Below are positions 18,057 through 27,209 of a stretch of DNA of 64,000 nucleotides, in pieces (within the stretch, counting starts at the first letter, position 1; every line of letters begins with the position of its first letter). The notes under the pieces are model-generated. The model saw only the letters and a list, made by a program, of their open reading frames with translations, had not been told where the DNA came from and did not search any database. Source of the DNA: Streptococcus sp. S5 (GTDB taxonomy: Bacteria > Bacillota > Bacilli > Lactobacillales > Streptococcaceae). Location: the NCBI RefSeq assembly GCF_034134805.1, contig NZ_CP139419.1:1922001-1986000 (forward strand), in the 5' to 3' direction. The position numbers and the translations under genes are program-made.

Positions 18057-19360
18057 TTCTCTCTTTCCTCCTCTATAATTTGCTCCACAGTATAATTTTC
18101 AAATAATTCTCTATCTATCTTAATCATGAAATCATTTGGAGTTACAGCATGTGCTAAAATTTGAAAAAGTTTTTGAACTTCTCTTTGTCTGAACTTCCCT
18201 CCTGCAGCGTAGTTTCCCATAGTAGCATCATATATAGCTCTAGACTTCACACGGGGATAGTAAGCCCAAATAAAAAGAGTCTCTATTATTTCCTTTGATA
18301 GTTCATCTTTTCCAAATCTCTCTGCAAAAAGTGAGCAAATATTTAGAAACAGATTATGGCACTTGAGATAGCGTCCTTTTGAACTATTGTAAATTTTCAA
18401 CATACCGTCTGGGTAATCTGAACCATTTTGTTTACTCTCAGGATTATTAGACATTCCTAACTGTTTATTTAAAAAATCTATATGATCTCTAATCGTTTGA
18501 TGAACAGATTCAATATATTCAAAAAATTTGCTTCCATCTATGATTGGCATGGTAATTGACATAGGGAAGTTTTCAATATGACGATATAATTCTAGGTATG
18601 GAAAATCCCTACTTAAATCAACACCTTTAAAATCATCAATAAAATCTTCTGTAAAACGTAGATAAGAACCATACCGCTTATTGGTTAGTCCTGTTTCTCC
18701 CCTAGACCAACGTCTCATACGAAAAAGATGCTTATCAAATAGATCTTTCAGACTTAAATCGTTATCTTCCACAAACTGCTCCCACTTCTCAACAATTTTT
18801 TCATCTTCTGAATCTTGTTGGCGCAGATGATAGGCTTTGAGTAAATCATGAGGTTCCAAAGATTTGCCACGATTATTCTGAGAGTCAAATAATTGAAAAG
18901 CTTCTGCCAAACGTTCCTCTGGCATGATGATACAAGAAATAGAACAATTTTCCAATAAAAATTCACAAATATTCTTTGTCTGTTTTTCCCCAACAAGTCG
19001 AGTTAAATTTTGCCATTCATTATAATTTTCACTAGCATGATAACAAGATAGTTCTCCAAATTCGGTACTTAACAGTTGAGTAGCACCTTCGTAATTATTT
19101 ACATAATCTAGTAAATGTAGTAATAAGGAAATGGAAATTAAACGTTGTTGTCCATCTACAATATCTAAATGTCCATCATTCTCATGCAAAATGACAGATC
19201 CCACTTGATATTCCCTTTTTCCCATTGCATCTTGTAAATCGTAGAACAGATTACGAATATGCTTTCTGTCCCATTTATAAGGCCTTTGATAAGAAGGAAT
19301 CCGCAAATTTCCCTTTCTTAATATCTCTCCAACCTTTTTAGAAGTAAATTGAATATCCAT
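18050..19360 (-). CDS. DUF262 protein, partner of the DUF262/DUF1524 gene
   Basis: A 436-residue protein with a DUF262 domain: IPSYQRPYKW near residue 18, DIVDGQQRLISISLL near 71 and the FDSQNNRGKSLEPHDLLKA segment near 168. I see no HNH-type His-x-x-Pro or Asn motif in its C-terminal half, so it seems to lack the nuclease half carried by its neighbour. It forms a coupled pair with the 16179 gene. A ribosome site AAGGCGGA precedes the ATG. No promoter fits between it and the terminator-like hairpin at 19381-19414, so expression probably depends on read-through from 19604-19632. Confidence 0.8.
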   Translation of the reverse strand: MDIQFTSKKVGEILRKGNLRIPSYQRPYKWDRKHIRNLFYDLQDAMGKREYQVGSVILHENDGHLDIVDGQQRLISISLLLHLLDYVNNYEGATQLLSTEFGELSCYHASENYNEWQNLTRLVGEKQTKNICEFLLENCSISCIIMPEERLAEAFQLFDSQNNRGKSLEPHDLLKAYHLRQQDSEDEKIVEKWEQFVEDNDLSLKDLFDKHLFRMRRWSRGETGLTNKRYGSYLRFTEDFIDDFKGVDLSRDFPYLELYRHIENFPMSITMPIIDGSKFFEYIESVHQTIRDHIDFLNKQLGMSNNPESKQNGSDYPDGMLKIYNSSKGRYLKCHNLFLNICSLFAERFGKDELSKEIIETLFIWAYYPRVKSRAIYDATMGNYAAGGKFRQREVQKLFQILAHAVTPNDFMIKIDRELFENYTVEQIIEEEREKW

Positions 19361-19380
19361 TTCATCCGCCTTTATCGTAT

Positions 19381-19414
19381 TTAAAAAACTACAAATTCAT
19401 ATGAATCTGTAGTT
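19381..19414 (-). terminator. hairpin with T-run between the 40-codon ORF and the DUF262 pair
   Basis: A near-perfect inverted repeat (19387-19400 with 19401-19414; arms AACTACA and TGTAGTT outside, ATTCAT and ATGAAT inside, one mismatch), followed on the minus strand by six T. It ends 20 bp before the DUF262 start and looks like an intrinsic terminator or attenuator. Confidence 0.75.
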
Positions 19415-19422
19415 AAGAGTGT

Positions 19423-19545
19423 CTATTTCTTTTGAATAACACTTGCATTAGGAATATTTTTTGAATACTGTTCTGCCGCTTCCTTTGTCCAAAATCCTTG
19501 TGCAATCATATTCCCAAACTGATCAATAACAATCCATTCAGTCAT
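19423..19545 (-). CDS. 40-residue small protein upstream of the DUF262 pair
   Basis: Too short for common gene finders. The ATG at 19545 has a well-placed GGAG (GATGGAGAT). The product begins MTEWIVIDQFGNMIAQGFWT and ends NASVIQKK; it is soluble, with a probable beta hairpin and helix. Small proteins with this WIVIDQFGN-type start occur in streptococci and their phages, but I know no function. It has its own promoter and a terminator-like hairpin behind it, so it can be expressed apart from the DUF262 genes. Confidence 0.6.
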   Translation of the reverse strand: MTEWIVIDQFGNMIAQGFWTKEAAEQYSKNIPNASVIQKK

Positions 19546-19603
19546 ATCTCCATCACCTTTCAACTTTTTATTAATTATATGTTAACCATTTATTATTAGA
19601 GAT

Positions 19604-19632
19604 AGTATAGCATTTACAAACTGTAAAATCAA
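19604..19632 (-). promoter_or_regulatory. promoter with internal palindrome, small ORF/DUF262 unit
   Basis: Minus strand: TTGATT (19627-19632), 17-bp spacer, TATACT (19604-19609). The spacer holds the 15-bp palindrome TTTACAGTTTGTAAA (19613-19627), in the position of a repressor operator. Confidence 0.75.
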
Positions 19633-19722
19633 TATTATCTCTGTAGAATATAATATTATTTTTCTCAATTCAAGATCAACTGCAATACACTTTTTCTATT
19701 TAAGAATACAAGTATATAAAAA

Positions 19723-19771
19723 TAGGAGTAAAACAGTACGATTTTTAGTAAATTTCGTTCTGTCCTACCCC
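19723..19771. repeat. degenerate hairpin, possible relic of the 176-bp repeat family
   Basis: The arms TAGGAGTAAAACAG and CTGTCCTACCCC flank about 25 nt and recall the GTGGGACAG end of the 176-bp element. Between 19640 and 19899 I see no gene; a further weak inverted repeat (ATCACTC and GAGTGAT, about 19820-19880) may terminate polC. Confidence 0.3.
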
Positions 19772-19899
19772 TTAAAAGGTATTGTAACATTCTTCCAAAC
19801 TTAGAAAACGAACAACTAAATCACTCAGTTACTACGTCATGTAATTATGACTTTTGTTCATCTAAGAGTGATAGCTTTTGAATAAAAATTATTTATCCA

Positions 19900-22800
19900 T
19901 CAAAACAAATCATCAAAGAGGCTCAACTGGTTATCCTCTGGCATATTGCCAAGAATGCCCATCTCATCCATCTTTTCAACCAGGGTAGACGAAACACCGC
20001 CACGCTTCCGGAGCTCGGTCTTAGAAAGGAATTCTCCTTCTTCACGCGCCCGCACGATTTGCTTGGCAACGTTCTCACCCAGACCATCCATAGCGACAAA
20101 TGGTGGAATCAGGGTATCCCCATCAATCAAGAATTCTGTCGCCTGACTGCGATAGAGGTCTAGCTTGCCAAACTTGAAGCCCCGCTCCCACATCTCATTG
20201 ACAATCTCAAGGGTGGTGTAGAGATCGATCTCTACGTTGGAGGCTTCGTTGTTCTTGCGTTTCTCAGAGATTTCTTTCATCCGCGCTTTCACGGCCTCAA
20301 GGCCTGCTCCCATAGTCTTGATGTCAAAGGCCTTGGCCCGAATCGAGAAGTAAGCACAGTAGTAATAAAGTGGATGATGCACCTTAAAGTAGGCCACACG
20401 AAGGGCCATCATAACATAGGCCGCCGCATGGGCTTTAGGGAACATGTACTTGATCTTCCCACAGGACTCGATGTACCATTCAGGAACATTGTTTTCCTTC
20501 ATGGCTTGGATATAACCATTGCGCTCTTCTTCTGAGATCTTGAGCCACATCCCTTTCCGCACGCGCTCCATGATGGTAAAGGCCATCTTAGGCTTGAGAC
20601 CCGCATGCATGAGGTAAACCATGATGTCGTCCCGACACCCGATAACGGTCGATAGATCGGCAATGCCCGCCTTGATCAAGTCTTGGGCATTCCCCAACCA
20701 CACGTCGGTACCGTGAGACAGACCAGAGAGCTGCAAGAGCTCCGCGAAGGTCGTCGGATGGGTTTCTTCGACCATGCCCCGAACAAAGTTGGTCCCAAAC
20801 TCTGGAATCCCCAACATTCCTGTCGGCGTTCCGATCTGCTCAGCTGTCACCCCTAGCACTTCCGTCCCAGAAAAGAGAGCCATGACCCCTGGATCATCCA
20901 TAGGAATATCGTTCGGATCAATACCCGACAAGTCTTGGAGCTTGCGAATCATGGTCGGATCATCATGTCCCAGGACATCGAGCTTGAGGACATTCTCATC
21001 GATATCGTGGAAGTTAAAGTGAGTGGTCTGCCATTCAGCTGTCACATCGTCTGCTGGATACTGGACCGGAGTAAAGTCATAGACATCCATATAGTTTGGA
21101 ATAACAACGATTCCCCCCGGGTGCTGACCGGTCGTCCGTTTGACCCCAGCGGCACCAAGAGCTAAGCGCTCGACCTCAGCATCTCGGTAGTACTTGCCAA
21201 AATCACGCTCATAGCCCTTGACAAAGCCGTAGGCAGTCTTAGCTGCGACCGTACCTACCGTTCCTGCCCGAAAGGCATATTCTTCCCCAAAGATATCGCG
21301 GACATCCAAGTGGGCACTCGGCTGGTCTTCCCCTGAGAAGTTCAAATCGATATCGGGTACCTTGTCCCCATCAAAACCAAGGAAGGTTTCAAAAGGAATA
21401 TCCTGGCCATTTTTGCTGAGCTTATGGCCACAGTTTGGACAATCCTTGTCCGGCATATCAAAACCAGATCCATAAGAACCATCGGTGATGAATTCACTAT
21501 ACTGGCACTGGCTGCAGACATAGTGAGGCGAAAGCGGATTAACCTCAGTGATCCCAATCATAGTCGCTACAAAGCTGGATCCGACAGATCCACGCGATCC
21601 AACCAAGTAGCCCCGCTCATTGGAACGGTGCACCAGCATCTGTGAAGCCAGATAAATCACGGCAAAGCCATTCCCCAAGATGGAGGTCAATTCCTTTTCA
21701 ATCCGCAGATCGACAATATCAGGGAGTGGATCACCATAGATTTCAAAGGCTCGCTTATAGGTCAATTCCGCAACTGTTTCTTCGGCCTTGTCGATAAATG
21801 GCGTATAGAGGTCACCCTTGACCACTTCGACCGGCTCAAAGGTCTCTGCGAGTGCATTGGTGTTTTCAATAACAATCTTGCGCGCCAAGTCTTCTCCCAA
21901 AAAGGCGAATTCATCCAGCATTTCATTGGTAGTTCTGAAATGCGCTTTTGGCAGTGGCGCTGGCTGGGCATCTTCTCCATGCCCAATGGTCCGGTTGATC
22001 ATGGCCCCTTGACCGAGACTGCGGACAATGATCTCCCGATAGATCTCATCTTCCGGCTCCAGATAGTGGACATTTCCTGTCGCAAGAACGGGCTTGCCGA
22101 GGCGATCTCCCACTTCGATCAAGCTCTTGATAATGGTCTGGAGCTCATCCATGTCCTTAACCTGCTCCTTGGCAATGAGAGGTGCGTAGATAGCCGGTGG
22201 CATCACCTCGATAAAGTCGTAGTACTTGGCCACTTCGACTGCCGCATCCACACCTTGCGACATGACGGCATCAAAGACTTCCCCTTCTGAGCAGGCCGAT
22301 CCAAGGATCAAGCCCTCGCGGTGGGCATCCAGCACAGTCTTTGGAATCCGTGGGACTCCTTCGAAATACTTGGTCCCAGAAAGTGAAACCAGTTTAAACA
22401 TGTTCTTAAGGCCAGTCTGATTTTTGACATAGAGGGTCGCATGCTTGACCCGCGCCTTCTTATAAGAATTCTCATCGATCAAATCGATATTCAGATCCTT
22501 AAGATTGGTCACCCCATGCTTTTCAGCGACATCTTTGATGAAGATAAAGAGCAGGCGCCCCGTTGCTTCCGCATCGTAGTTGGCCATGTGGTGGTGCTCC
22601 AAGCCTACTCCAAAGCGCTTGGTCAATGGCCCTAATCCATGCCGTTTAAAATCTGGATAGAGGTTACGGGCAAATTCCAGGGTATCGATGACCGGCTGGG
22701 TGATCTTGGGAAGGCCATGACGCTCATAGTTGGCATTCATGAAGCCTACGTCAAAGGTAGCATTGTGGGCAACGAGAACCGTTCCCTCACAGAAGGCCTG

Positions 22801-24294
22801 AAATTCCTTTAAGACCTGCACCAAGGGCTTGGCACCCCGAACATGCTCGTTGGTGATCCCTGTCAATTGGGTCGTAAAAGCGGACAAAGGATGACCCGGA
22901 TCGATAAACTCGTCAAACTCCTCAATGACATTGCCCTTGTACATCTTAGAAGCAGCGACCTGGATCAAGTCATTATAAATAGCTGAAAGTCCCGTCGTTT
23001 CCACGTCAAAGACCACATAGGTCGCTTCATTGAGGTCCAGATCCACCTCGTTATAGGTAATGGGCACCTTGTCCTCTACGATATTGGCTTCCATCCCATA
23101 GATCAGCTGGATCCCAGCTTTCTTGGCTGCTTTAAAGCCATGCGGGAAACTCTGCACATTCCCATGGTCGGTGATGGCCACAGCCTTATGCCCCCACTCA
23201 GCTGCCTTGGCGATCAGCTCTTCAACTTCTGGCAGGGCATCCATCGTCGACATATTGGTATGGGCGTGGAATTCCACCCGGCGCTCCCCTTCTGGCATCA
23301 GGTCCTTGCGGGCATAATGCACGACCTCCTGGATGTCTTGGACATTCATAGTTAAGTCGCGCGTGAAATTATTCATTTCGATATTTCCCCGCACCCGTAG
23401 CCAGCTGTTCTTCTTGATCATGTCAAACTTCTGGGCTTCTTCCTCATTTTTAACCCATTTCTGAAGGGAAAAACTCGAGGTATAGTCGGTCATCTTAAAG
23501 CTGATCAAGACCCGACCGGTCCGCGTCACCTTGTGCTCCACGTCAAAGACCACACCCTCAAAGACAATCCGGTTCTCTTCTGTCGTAATCTCGACCATCG
23601 GAGTGATCTCAGCCTTGTCTAGCTTCGGTTTAGCCGCCGCCTTCTTAGCCTTGAAATCAAAGGCAGGCTTTTCTTCAACTGCTGGTGGCGGAGCCATCTG
23701 GGCCAAGGATTCCATAGCCCGCAAGGTCTCTTCATTGGCCGCTTGGAATATCTTTTCATTTTCCTCCTCAAAGCGCGCCACTTCTTGCTCTGTCAACTCC
23801 TCATCAGACTCCACCCGACAGGTGAAATGCGGAAAACCAAAGGCTTCCAACTGCTTGGCAAGATTGGGCAAATGATTCTTACGAAAATGCTCCGTATCAA
23901 CCGAAGAAGGCCCTGAGATGATCAATTCCTGCCCTTGTGCGCGCACCTGCAAGTCTTGATAGAGCCCCTTAAAGCCTTGACTAGCGCAAGGCCCTTCCTC
24001 AAAGACCTCCCGGTAGTAGGCCTGCAACAAGTCAGCAGAAAAATCCTGATTAGCCACTTGGATGGTAAAGGTCGCCTGGTTTCCCGTCTTTGAAAATTCG
24101 TCCTTCAAGCGCTGGCGCAATTCCTTAAACAAAGCAATGGGCAAGACCTCCGCAAAAGCAAAGCGGAACTCCCAAACCCGACTGACCTTGTGCACCACGA
24201 CTTCTTGAATCTCCGCATGCAAAAAGGCACTGGAAGATCGCATCTCCAGCGGCATATCCAGCTGATCCATTAAAATTTCAAAGGTGTTGGACAT
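19900..24294 (-). CDS. polC: DNA polymerase III alpha subunit, PolC type
   Basis: Replicative polymerase of low-GC Gram-positives, 1464 residues, the expected length. In order: N-terminal domain, OB fold, PHP domain ([20 protein letters not shown] near 340) split by a DEDD 3'-5' exonuclease ([18 protein letters not shown] near 420), a four-Cys zinc motif (CSQCQ...CPNC near 925-955), the polymerase Asp motif PDIDLNFSG near 980, and a C-terminal clamp-binding QLSLF. All catalytic elements look intact. The start [19 protein letters not shown] fits the family. It is monocistronic here; the promoter was not clear in 24295-24430. Confidence 0.97.
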   Translation of the reverse strand: MSNTFEILMDQLDMPLEMRSSSAFLHAEIQEVVVHKVSRVWEFRFAFAEVLPIALFKELRQRLKDEFSKTGNQATFTIQVANQDFSADLLQAYYREVFEEGPCASQGFKGLYQDLQVRAQGQELIISGPSSVDTEHFRKNHLPNLAKQLEAFGFPHFTCRVESDEELTEQEVARFEEENEKIFQAANEETLRAMESLAQMAPPPAVEEKPAFDFKAKKAAAKPKLDKAEITPMVEITTEENRIVFEGVVFDVEHKVTRTGRVLISFKMTDYTSSFSLQKWVKNEEEAQKFDMIKKNSWLRVRGNIEMNNFTRDLTMNVQDIQEVVHYARKDLMPEGERRVEFHAHTNMSTMDALPEVEELIAKAAEWGHKAVAITDHGNVQSFPHGFKAAKKAGIQLIYGMEANIVEDKVPITYNEVDLDLNEATYVVFDVETTGLSAIYNDLIQVAASKMYKGNVIEEFDEFIDPGHPLSAFTTQLTGITNEHVRGAKPLVQVLKEFQAFCEGTVLVAHNATFDVGFMNANYERHGLPKITQPVIDTLEFARNLYPDFKRHGLGPLTKRFGVGLEHHHMANYDAEATGRLLFIFIKDVAEKHGVTNLKDLNIDLIDENSYKKARVKHATLYVKNQTGLKNMFKLVSLSGTKYFEGVPRIPKTVLDAHREGLILGSACSEGEVFDAVMSQGVDAAVEVAKYYDFIEVMPPAIYAPLIAKEQVKDMDELQTIIKSLIEVGDRLGKPVLATGNVHYLEPEDEIYREIIVRSLGQGAMINRTIGHGEDAQPAPLPKAHFRTTNEMLDEFAFLGEDLARKIVIENTNALAETFEPVEVVKGDLYTPFIDKAEETVAELTYKRAFEIYGDPLPDIVDLRIEKELTSILGNGFAVIYLASQMLVHRSNERGYLVGSRGSVGSSFVATMIGITEVNPLSPHYVCSQCQYSEFITDGSYGSGFDMPDKDCPNCGHKLSKNGQDIPFETFLGFDGDKVPDIDLNFSGEDQPSAHLDVRDIFGEEYAFRAGTVGTVAAKTAYGFVKGYERDFGKYYRDAEVERLALGAAGVKRTTGQHPGGIVVIPNYMDVYDFTPVQYPADDVTAEWQTTHFNFHDIDENVLKLDVLGHDDPTMIRKLQDLSGIDPNDIPMDDPGVMALFSGTEVLGVTAEQIGTPTGMLGIPEFGTNFVRGMVEETHPTTFAELLQLSGLSHGTDVWLGNAQDLIKAGIADLSTVIGCRDDIMVYLMHAGLKPKMAFTIMERVRKGMWLKISEEERNGYIQAMKENNVPEWYIESCGKIKYMFPKAHAAAYVMMALRVAYFKVHHPLYYYCAYFSIRAKAFDIKTMGAGLEAVKARMKEISEKRKNNEASNVEIDLYTTLEIVNEMWERGFKFGKLDLYRSQATEFLIDGDTLIPPFVAMDGLGENVAKQIVRAREEGEFLSKTELRKRGGVSSTLVEKMDEMGILGNMPEDNQLSLFDDLF

Positions 24295-24428
24295 TGTTTC
24301 TCCCTTGATCTTGATTCTTTTGCTCGCTTTTGAGTAGCCTACTTTCTAAGCAAAAACAGACCATTCAAAAACATTCGTAACCCTTATTTTATCACAATTT
24401 AAGGATTAATTCGAGGGAGAAGTGAAGA

Positions 24429-24458
24429 CAAAAAATCACCGATAGGTCGGTGATTTCT
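24429..24458 (-). terminator. terminator of the lipoprotein/membrane-protein pair
   Basis: A 10-bp perfect stem (AAATCACCGA, 24433-24442 with 24447-24456), loop of 4, and a T-run on the minus strand. Confidence 0.85.
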
Positions 24459-24493
24459 CTTCATCTTTTATTTATTCAGTTAGGGCTGATCCA

Positions 24494-25033
24494 TCATTTA
24501 TACTTCATTCCCATGGTAATGGCCATAACTACTAAAATAGGCAATAAAATCAACATCCAGATTCCAATCCACATTTGCCGTTTAAAAAGCCTGTCTAGTC
24601 CACTATAGCGTTCAACGTATGATTCTTTTGGACAGGCTGGATTATACCAGACCGTCATCTTCGATCCCAGTGGAAAAGCATCTTGAAAAAGATTGCCCTT
24701 TGAGACTGTAGAATTGGTGTAGATAGTTATCCTTTGCGCCATCAAATCGATGTCGCTAGCCGCTTGATTCGTTTTCCAAGGGAGGGTTACCCGCACTACC
24801 CAATAATATTTCAGGCTATTTCGATAGGTCTGACCATCCACTCTATATTCTACAATTGGAGCCGCTACAATTTGTGTCCTCTTATAACCAACTACTATTC
24901 CCTCAATGCTCTTTGACGAGAGGGTCTTAATCCTAACTTCTCTTCTATAAAAATATCCAAAAAAGAGTACTTCAAATAAAGGAAATCCAATAACAGCCAC
25001 AGCAATTACTATAAGTATGCTGATATCAGTCAT
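24494..25033 (-). CDS. DUF3592-like membrane protein
   Basis: About 179 residues with an N-terminal membrane helix (ILIVIAVAVIGFPLFEVLFF) and a C-terminal one (MWIGIWMLILLPILVVMAIT); the central part (IEGIVVGYKRT, VEYRVDGQTYRNSLKYY, VWYNPACPKESYVER) has the layout of DUF3592 proteins. Function unknown. A frame from the GTG at 25042 is open, but TAGGTG is well spaced for the ATG at 25033. It follows the lipoprotein gene within 10 bp and ends before a terminator, so the two form one unit. Confidence 0.7.
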   Translation of the reverse strand: MTDISILIVIAVAVIGFPLFEVLFFGYFYRREVRIKTLSSKSIEGIVVGYKRTQIVAAPIVEYRVDGQTYRNSLKYYWVVRVTLPWKTNQAASDIDLMAQRITIYTNSTVSKGNLFQDAFPLGSKMTVWYNPACPKESYVERYSGLDRLFKRQMWIGIWMLILLPILVVMAITMGMKYK

Positions 25034-25042
25034 GTCCAACAC

Positions 25043-25597
25043 CTACTTCATCATCAAATCTGACATACTCAGACTCATCTTCGTTCCATCTGATATCTTC
25101 TCTACGATCGAGCTTTGTTCGCTCGTCAAAGGAAGCAATAAGAGAGTCGCTGATTGGGTCGGTAACTTAGGGTTGTTCGATAGACTATACTGGACCACTT
25201 GATCTTGATAAATCGAGTGGCCATCATAACTCCAGCTAATTTTAAAGGTCGCATCACGATCAATATTCGTTGTAGTTTTATTGACCAACATAAATACTGC
25301 ATATTCTTGTTGCTCTACAGTATAGGTGTTCCCTGTATAATATACAGTGATATCCCCTTGATCGCCAACTTCCGGATGCTCCTTAACCAACTTCTTACCC
25401 AATTCAATCAAATCAGATGTTTTTCCTTCATATTGAGGTGCAACTACAAATTTCAAGCCCTTTTCCTCTTTAGCAGACGGGGAAGCCTTTGTAGTTTGCT
25501 CCGTTTTGCTTGCAGTTGCCTCCTTGGCCTCTTTTTTAGGCTGAGCACAGGCTGTTAAAACAAGTACACTCGCCAGCAATACCATCATCTTTTTCAT
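25043..25597 (-). CDS. putative lipoprotein
   Basis: A 184-residue exported protein with a lipoprotein signal (LASVLVLTAC, Cys near residue 17), a Lys/Ser/Thr-rich linker to about 47, and a beta-rich domain carrying TVYYTGNTYTVEQQEYAVFM and FKISWSYDGHSIYQDQVVQY. The latter resembles DUF5067-like, immunoglobulin-like lipoproteins, but I cannot assign a family firmly. It is the first gene of a pair with the DUF3592-like protein, and it lies after the T7SS operon terminator. Function unknown. Confidence 0.75.
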   Translation of the reverse strand: MKKMMVLLASVLVLTACAQPKKEAKEATASKTEQTTKASPSAKEEKGLKFVVAPQYEGKTSDLIELGKKLVKEHPEVGDQGDITVYYTGNTYTVEQQEYAVFMLVNKTTTNIDRDATFKISWSYDGHSIYQDQVVQYSLSNNPKLPTQSATLLLLPLTSEQSSIVEKISDGTKMSLSMSDLMMK

Positions 25598-25634
25598 GGA
25601 TCATTTCCCTTCTTTTGTGATTGAGTTGGATTTA

Positions 25635-25666
25635 AAAAGACAAACATCAAATTGACGTTTGTCTTC
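25635..25666 (-). terminator. terminator at the end of the T7SS effector module
   Basis: A 12-bp stem with one mismatch (25638-25649 with 25655-25666; AAGACAAAC/GTTTGTCTT), then T-rich on the minus strand. The gap 25667-25863 is A+T rich and shows no other gene. Confidence 0.75.
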
Positions 25667-25863
25667 GTTCTAAAAGAGAGAACCGTGGTTTTCCCTTGTA
25701 CGTAATTTTTCGCTCTACACATTTTACTTACTATTCTTTAAAACAAAACGAGAAAAAAGTAAGTTTAAATCAAAAAAATAAATTTCTTTTTAAAAAATCA
25801 ATCTCCTAAAAAAGACAAAAATTTTACCAATAATGTGATTATTTTAGTAATCCATAAGGTTGA

Positions 25864-26259
25864 TTACGATGGAAAATCATTATATTGACCATTATAAACA
25901 TCTACTAATTTTCTACGATTATATCTATCTGATAAATTTTTCCCCTCTGAAATATAGCTTTCTTGCTTCTCTTGCCACGTCTGCTTTGGTGGTACACTAT
26001 AAAGCCCTCCATCAATTGAAGCTGCTAAACTAGCATCCGTTTTGGCAAAAGCATCGGCAACACTATTTAAATATGCATCCAAAGAATCTACAGTTTTGAC
26101 CAGGTTACCCATCGATTTTTTTGTTAACTTAACGCATTCTTCAAAATTTCCTGTTACAGGAGCTTCAATTAACGATTTAACACCGTCTGACATTTCATCT
26201 GTGGATGCATTCATGCTCGCTTTGATACTCTTAATTCTTTCTGGATTAATCCGCTTCAT
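25864..26259 (-). CDS. small helical T7SS-associated protein
   Basis: A 131-residue, largely helical protein beginning MKRINPERIKSIKASMN, with SMGNLVKTVDSLDAYLNSV and ADAFAKTDASLAASID. This pattern is like the small WXG100-related partners (DUF3130/TIGR04197 type) that accompany LXG cargo in T7SSb loci; the assignment is by resemblance. A frame from 26310 is open, but GAAAGGAG is spaced for the ATG at 26259. Its start overlaps the upstream gene by 14 bp. It is the last gene of the module, A+T rich like the two genes before it. Confidence 0.65.
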   Translation of the reverse strand: MKRINPERIKSIKASMNASTDEMSDGVKSLIEAPVTGNFEECVKLTKKSMGNLVKTVDSLDAYLNSVADAFAKTDASLAASIDGGLYSVPPKQTWQEKQESYISEGKNLSDRYNRRKLVDVYNGQYNDFPS

Positions 26260-27208
26260 CCTTACTCCTTTCCGATTCTTGTTTTTGAATCCAAGCTTGG
26301 TATTCCTCATAGGTAGTGATAGGAATATCTGATACCTGACCCTTTTTATCTACACCATAAATAGTTAGCTTTTCTTCACCCTGAGGTGCCATCCAATAAA
26401 GGACCTTATTAAACCACTCCTCTGGTGTCACATATTGTTCTTGTGGTTCAAAAATCCAATCATCTTTTATTTTCTCTTCAATTTCTGGATAGTCCTTAAA
26501 TAGATTGATATTTGTATTCAAATTTTTACCTTCTTTTTGAAAGTCACTAATAGTGGTAATATTATGATCTACAAAATATCCCTTCCCTTTAACATACTCT
26601 CCTAATGTTGTGTAATAAAAATTTGGTACGGTATCATATTTATCTGAGCGTTCTTTGAACTCCCCTTCAACTTTCCCAGTATTAATATTCAAGACGAAAG
26701 TTTTAAAAATACCTTTCTTATTTTTCACATCTATATTAATAGTGTTTTTAGGATTATTATGATAGGTAAAAATTGAAAAACGAATAGGATAGAAATCTGC
26801 TCGATATTCTTCAACTGCTTTGTTCAAATCCACTTGTATAACAGCTAAATTCTCTGTGCTGTAATCATATAGACGAAGTCTCCAATAATCTGACTTTGGC
26901 ATACGTTTTTCATCAGTTACATCGATACCATCCTTTTTTGTCATCACTTTTCGTTCTGTCGTATAAGCAAATCGCCCACCACCAAAATTAAAATCAGAGT
27001 TATTATTTAACAGTACATATTTCCGTTGATTTCCAAAAAAGTAAACTGCATCTTCGACCTTTGAAAATTTTTCAATTGAGTATTCAGCACTTTCAGGTTT
27101 TTTATAATTTTTTTTAAAGGCTAATGTGCTTATCACAATTAACAGTAGCAGAAACAAACTAATGACTATAAATTTAAATATTCGTTTATTTTCTATTATT
27201 CTATTCAT
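26246..27208 (-). CDS. single-pass membrane protein of the T7SS module
   Basis: A 320-residue protein with one N-terminal membrane helix (FIVISLFLLLLIVISTLAF, about 12-30) and a long outside domain rich in Tyr, Lys and Asp, with no recognised family. Its position directly after the LXG-like gene, with the ribosome site GGAGGAAG inside the last codons of that gene, suggests joint production. A membrane-tethered extracytoplasmic protein beside a putative toxin could be the immunity factor; this is inference. Orientation of the helix (outside C-terminus) is assumed from the short basic N-terminus. Confidence 0.7.
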   Translation of the reverse strand: MNRIIENKRIFKFIVISLFLLLLIVISTLAFKKNYKKPESAEYSIEKFSKVEDAVYFFGNQRKYVLLNNNSDFNFGGGRFAYTTERKVMTKKDGIDVTDEKRMPKSDYWRLRLYDYSTENLAVIQVDLNKAVEEYRADFYPIRFSIFTYHNNPKNTINIDVKNKKGIFKTFVLNINTGKVEGEFKERSDKYDTVPNFYYTTLGEYVKGKGYFVDHNITTISDFQKEGKNLNTNINLFKDYPEIEEKIKDDWIFEPQEQYVTPEEWFNKVLYWMAPQGEEKLTIYGVDKKGQVSDIPITTYEEYQAWIQKQESERSKDEAD

Positions 27209-27209
27209 A

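Noticed and set aside
25864-26259. EsxB
   Set aside because: Longer than WXG100 proteins, no clear WXG turn, and placed at the end of the effector module.
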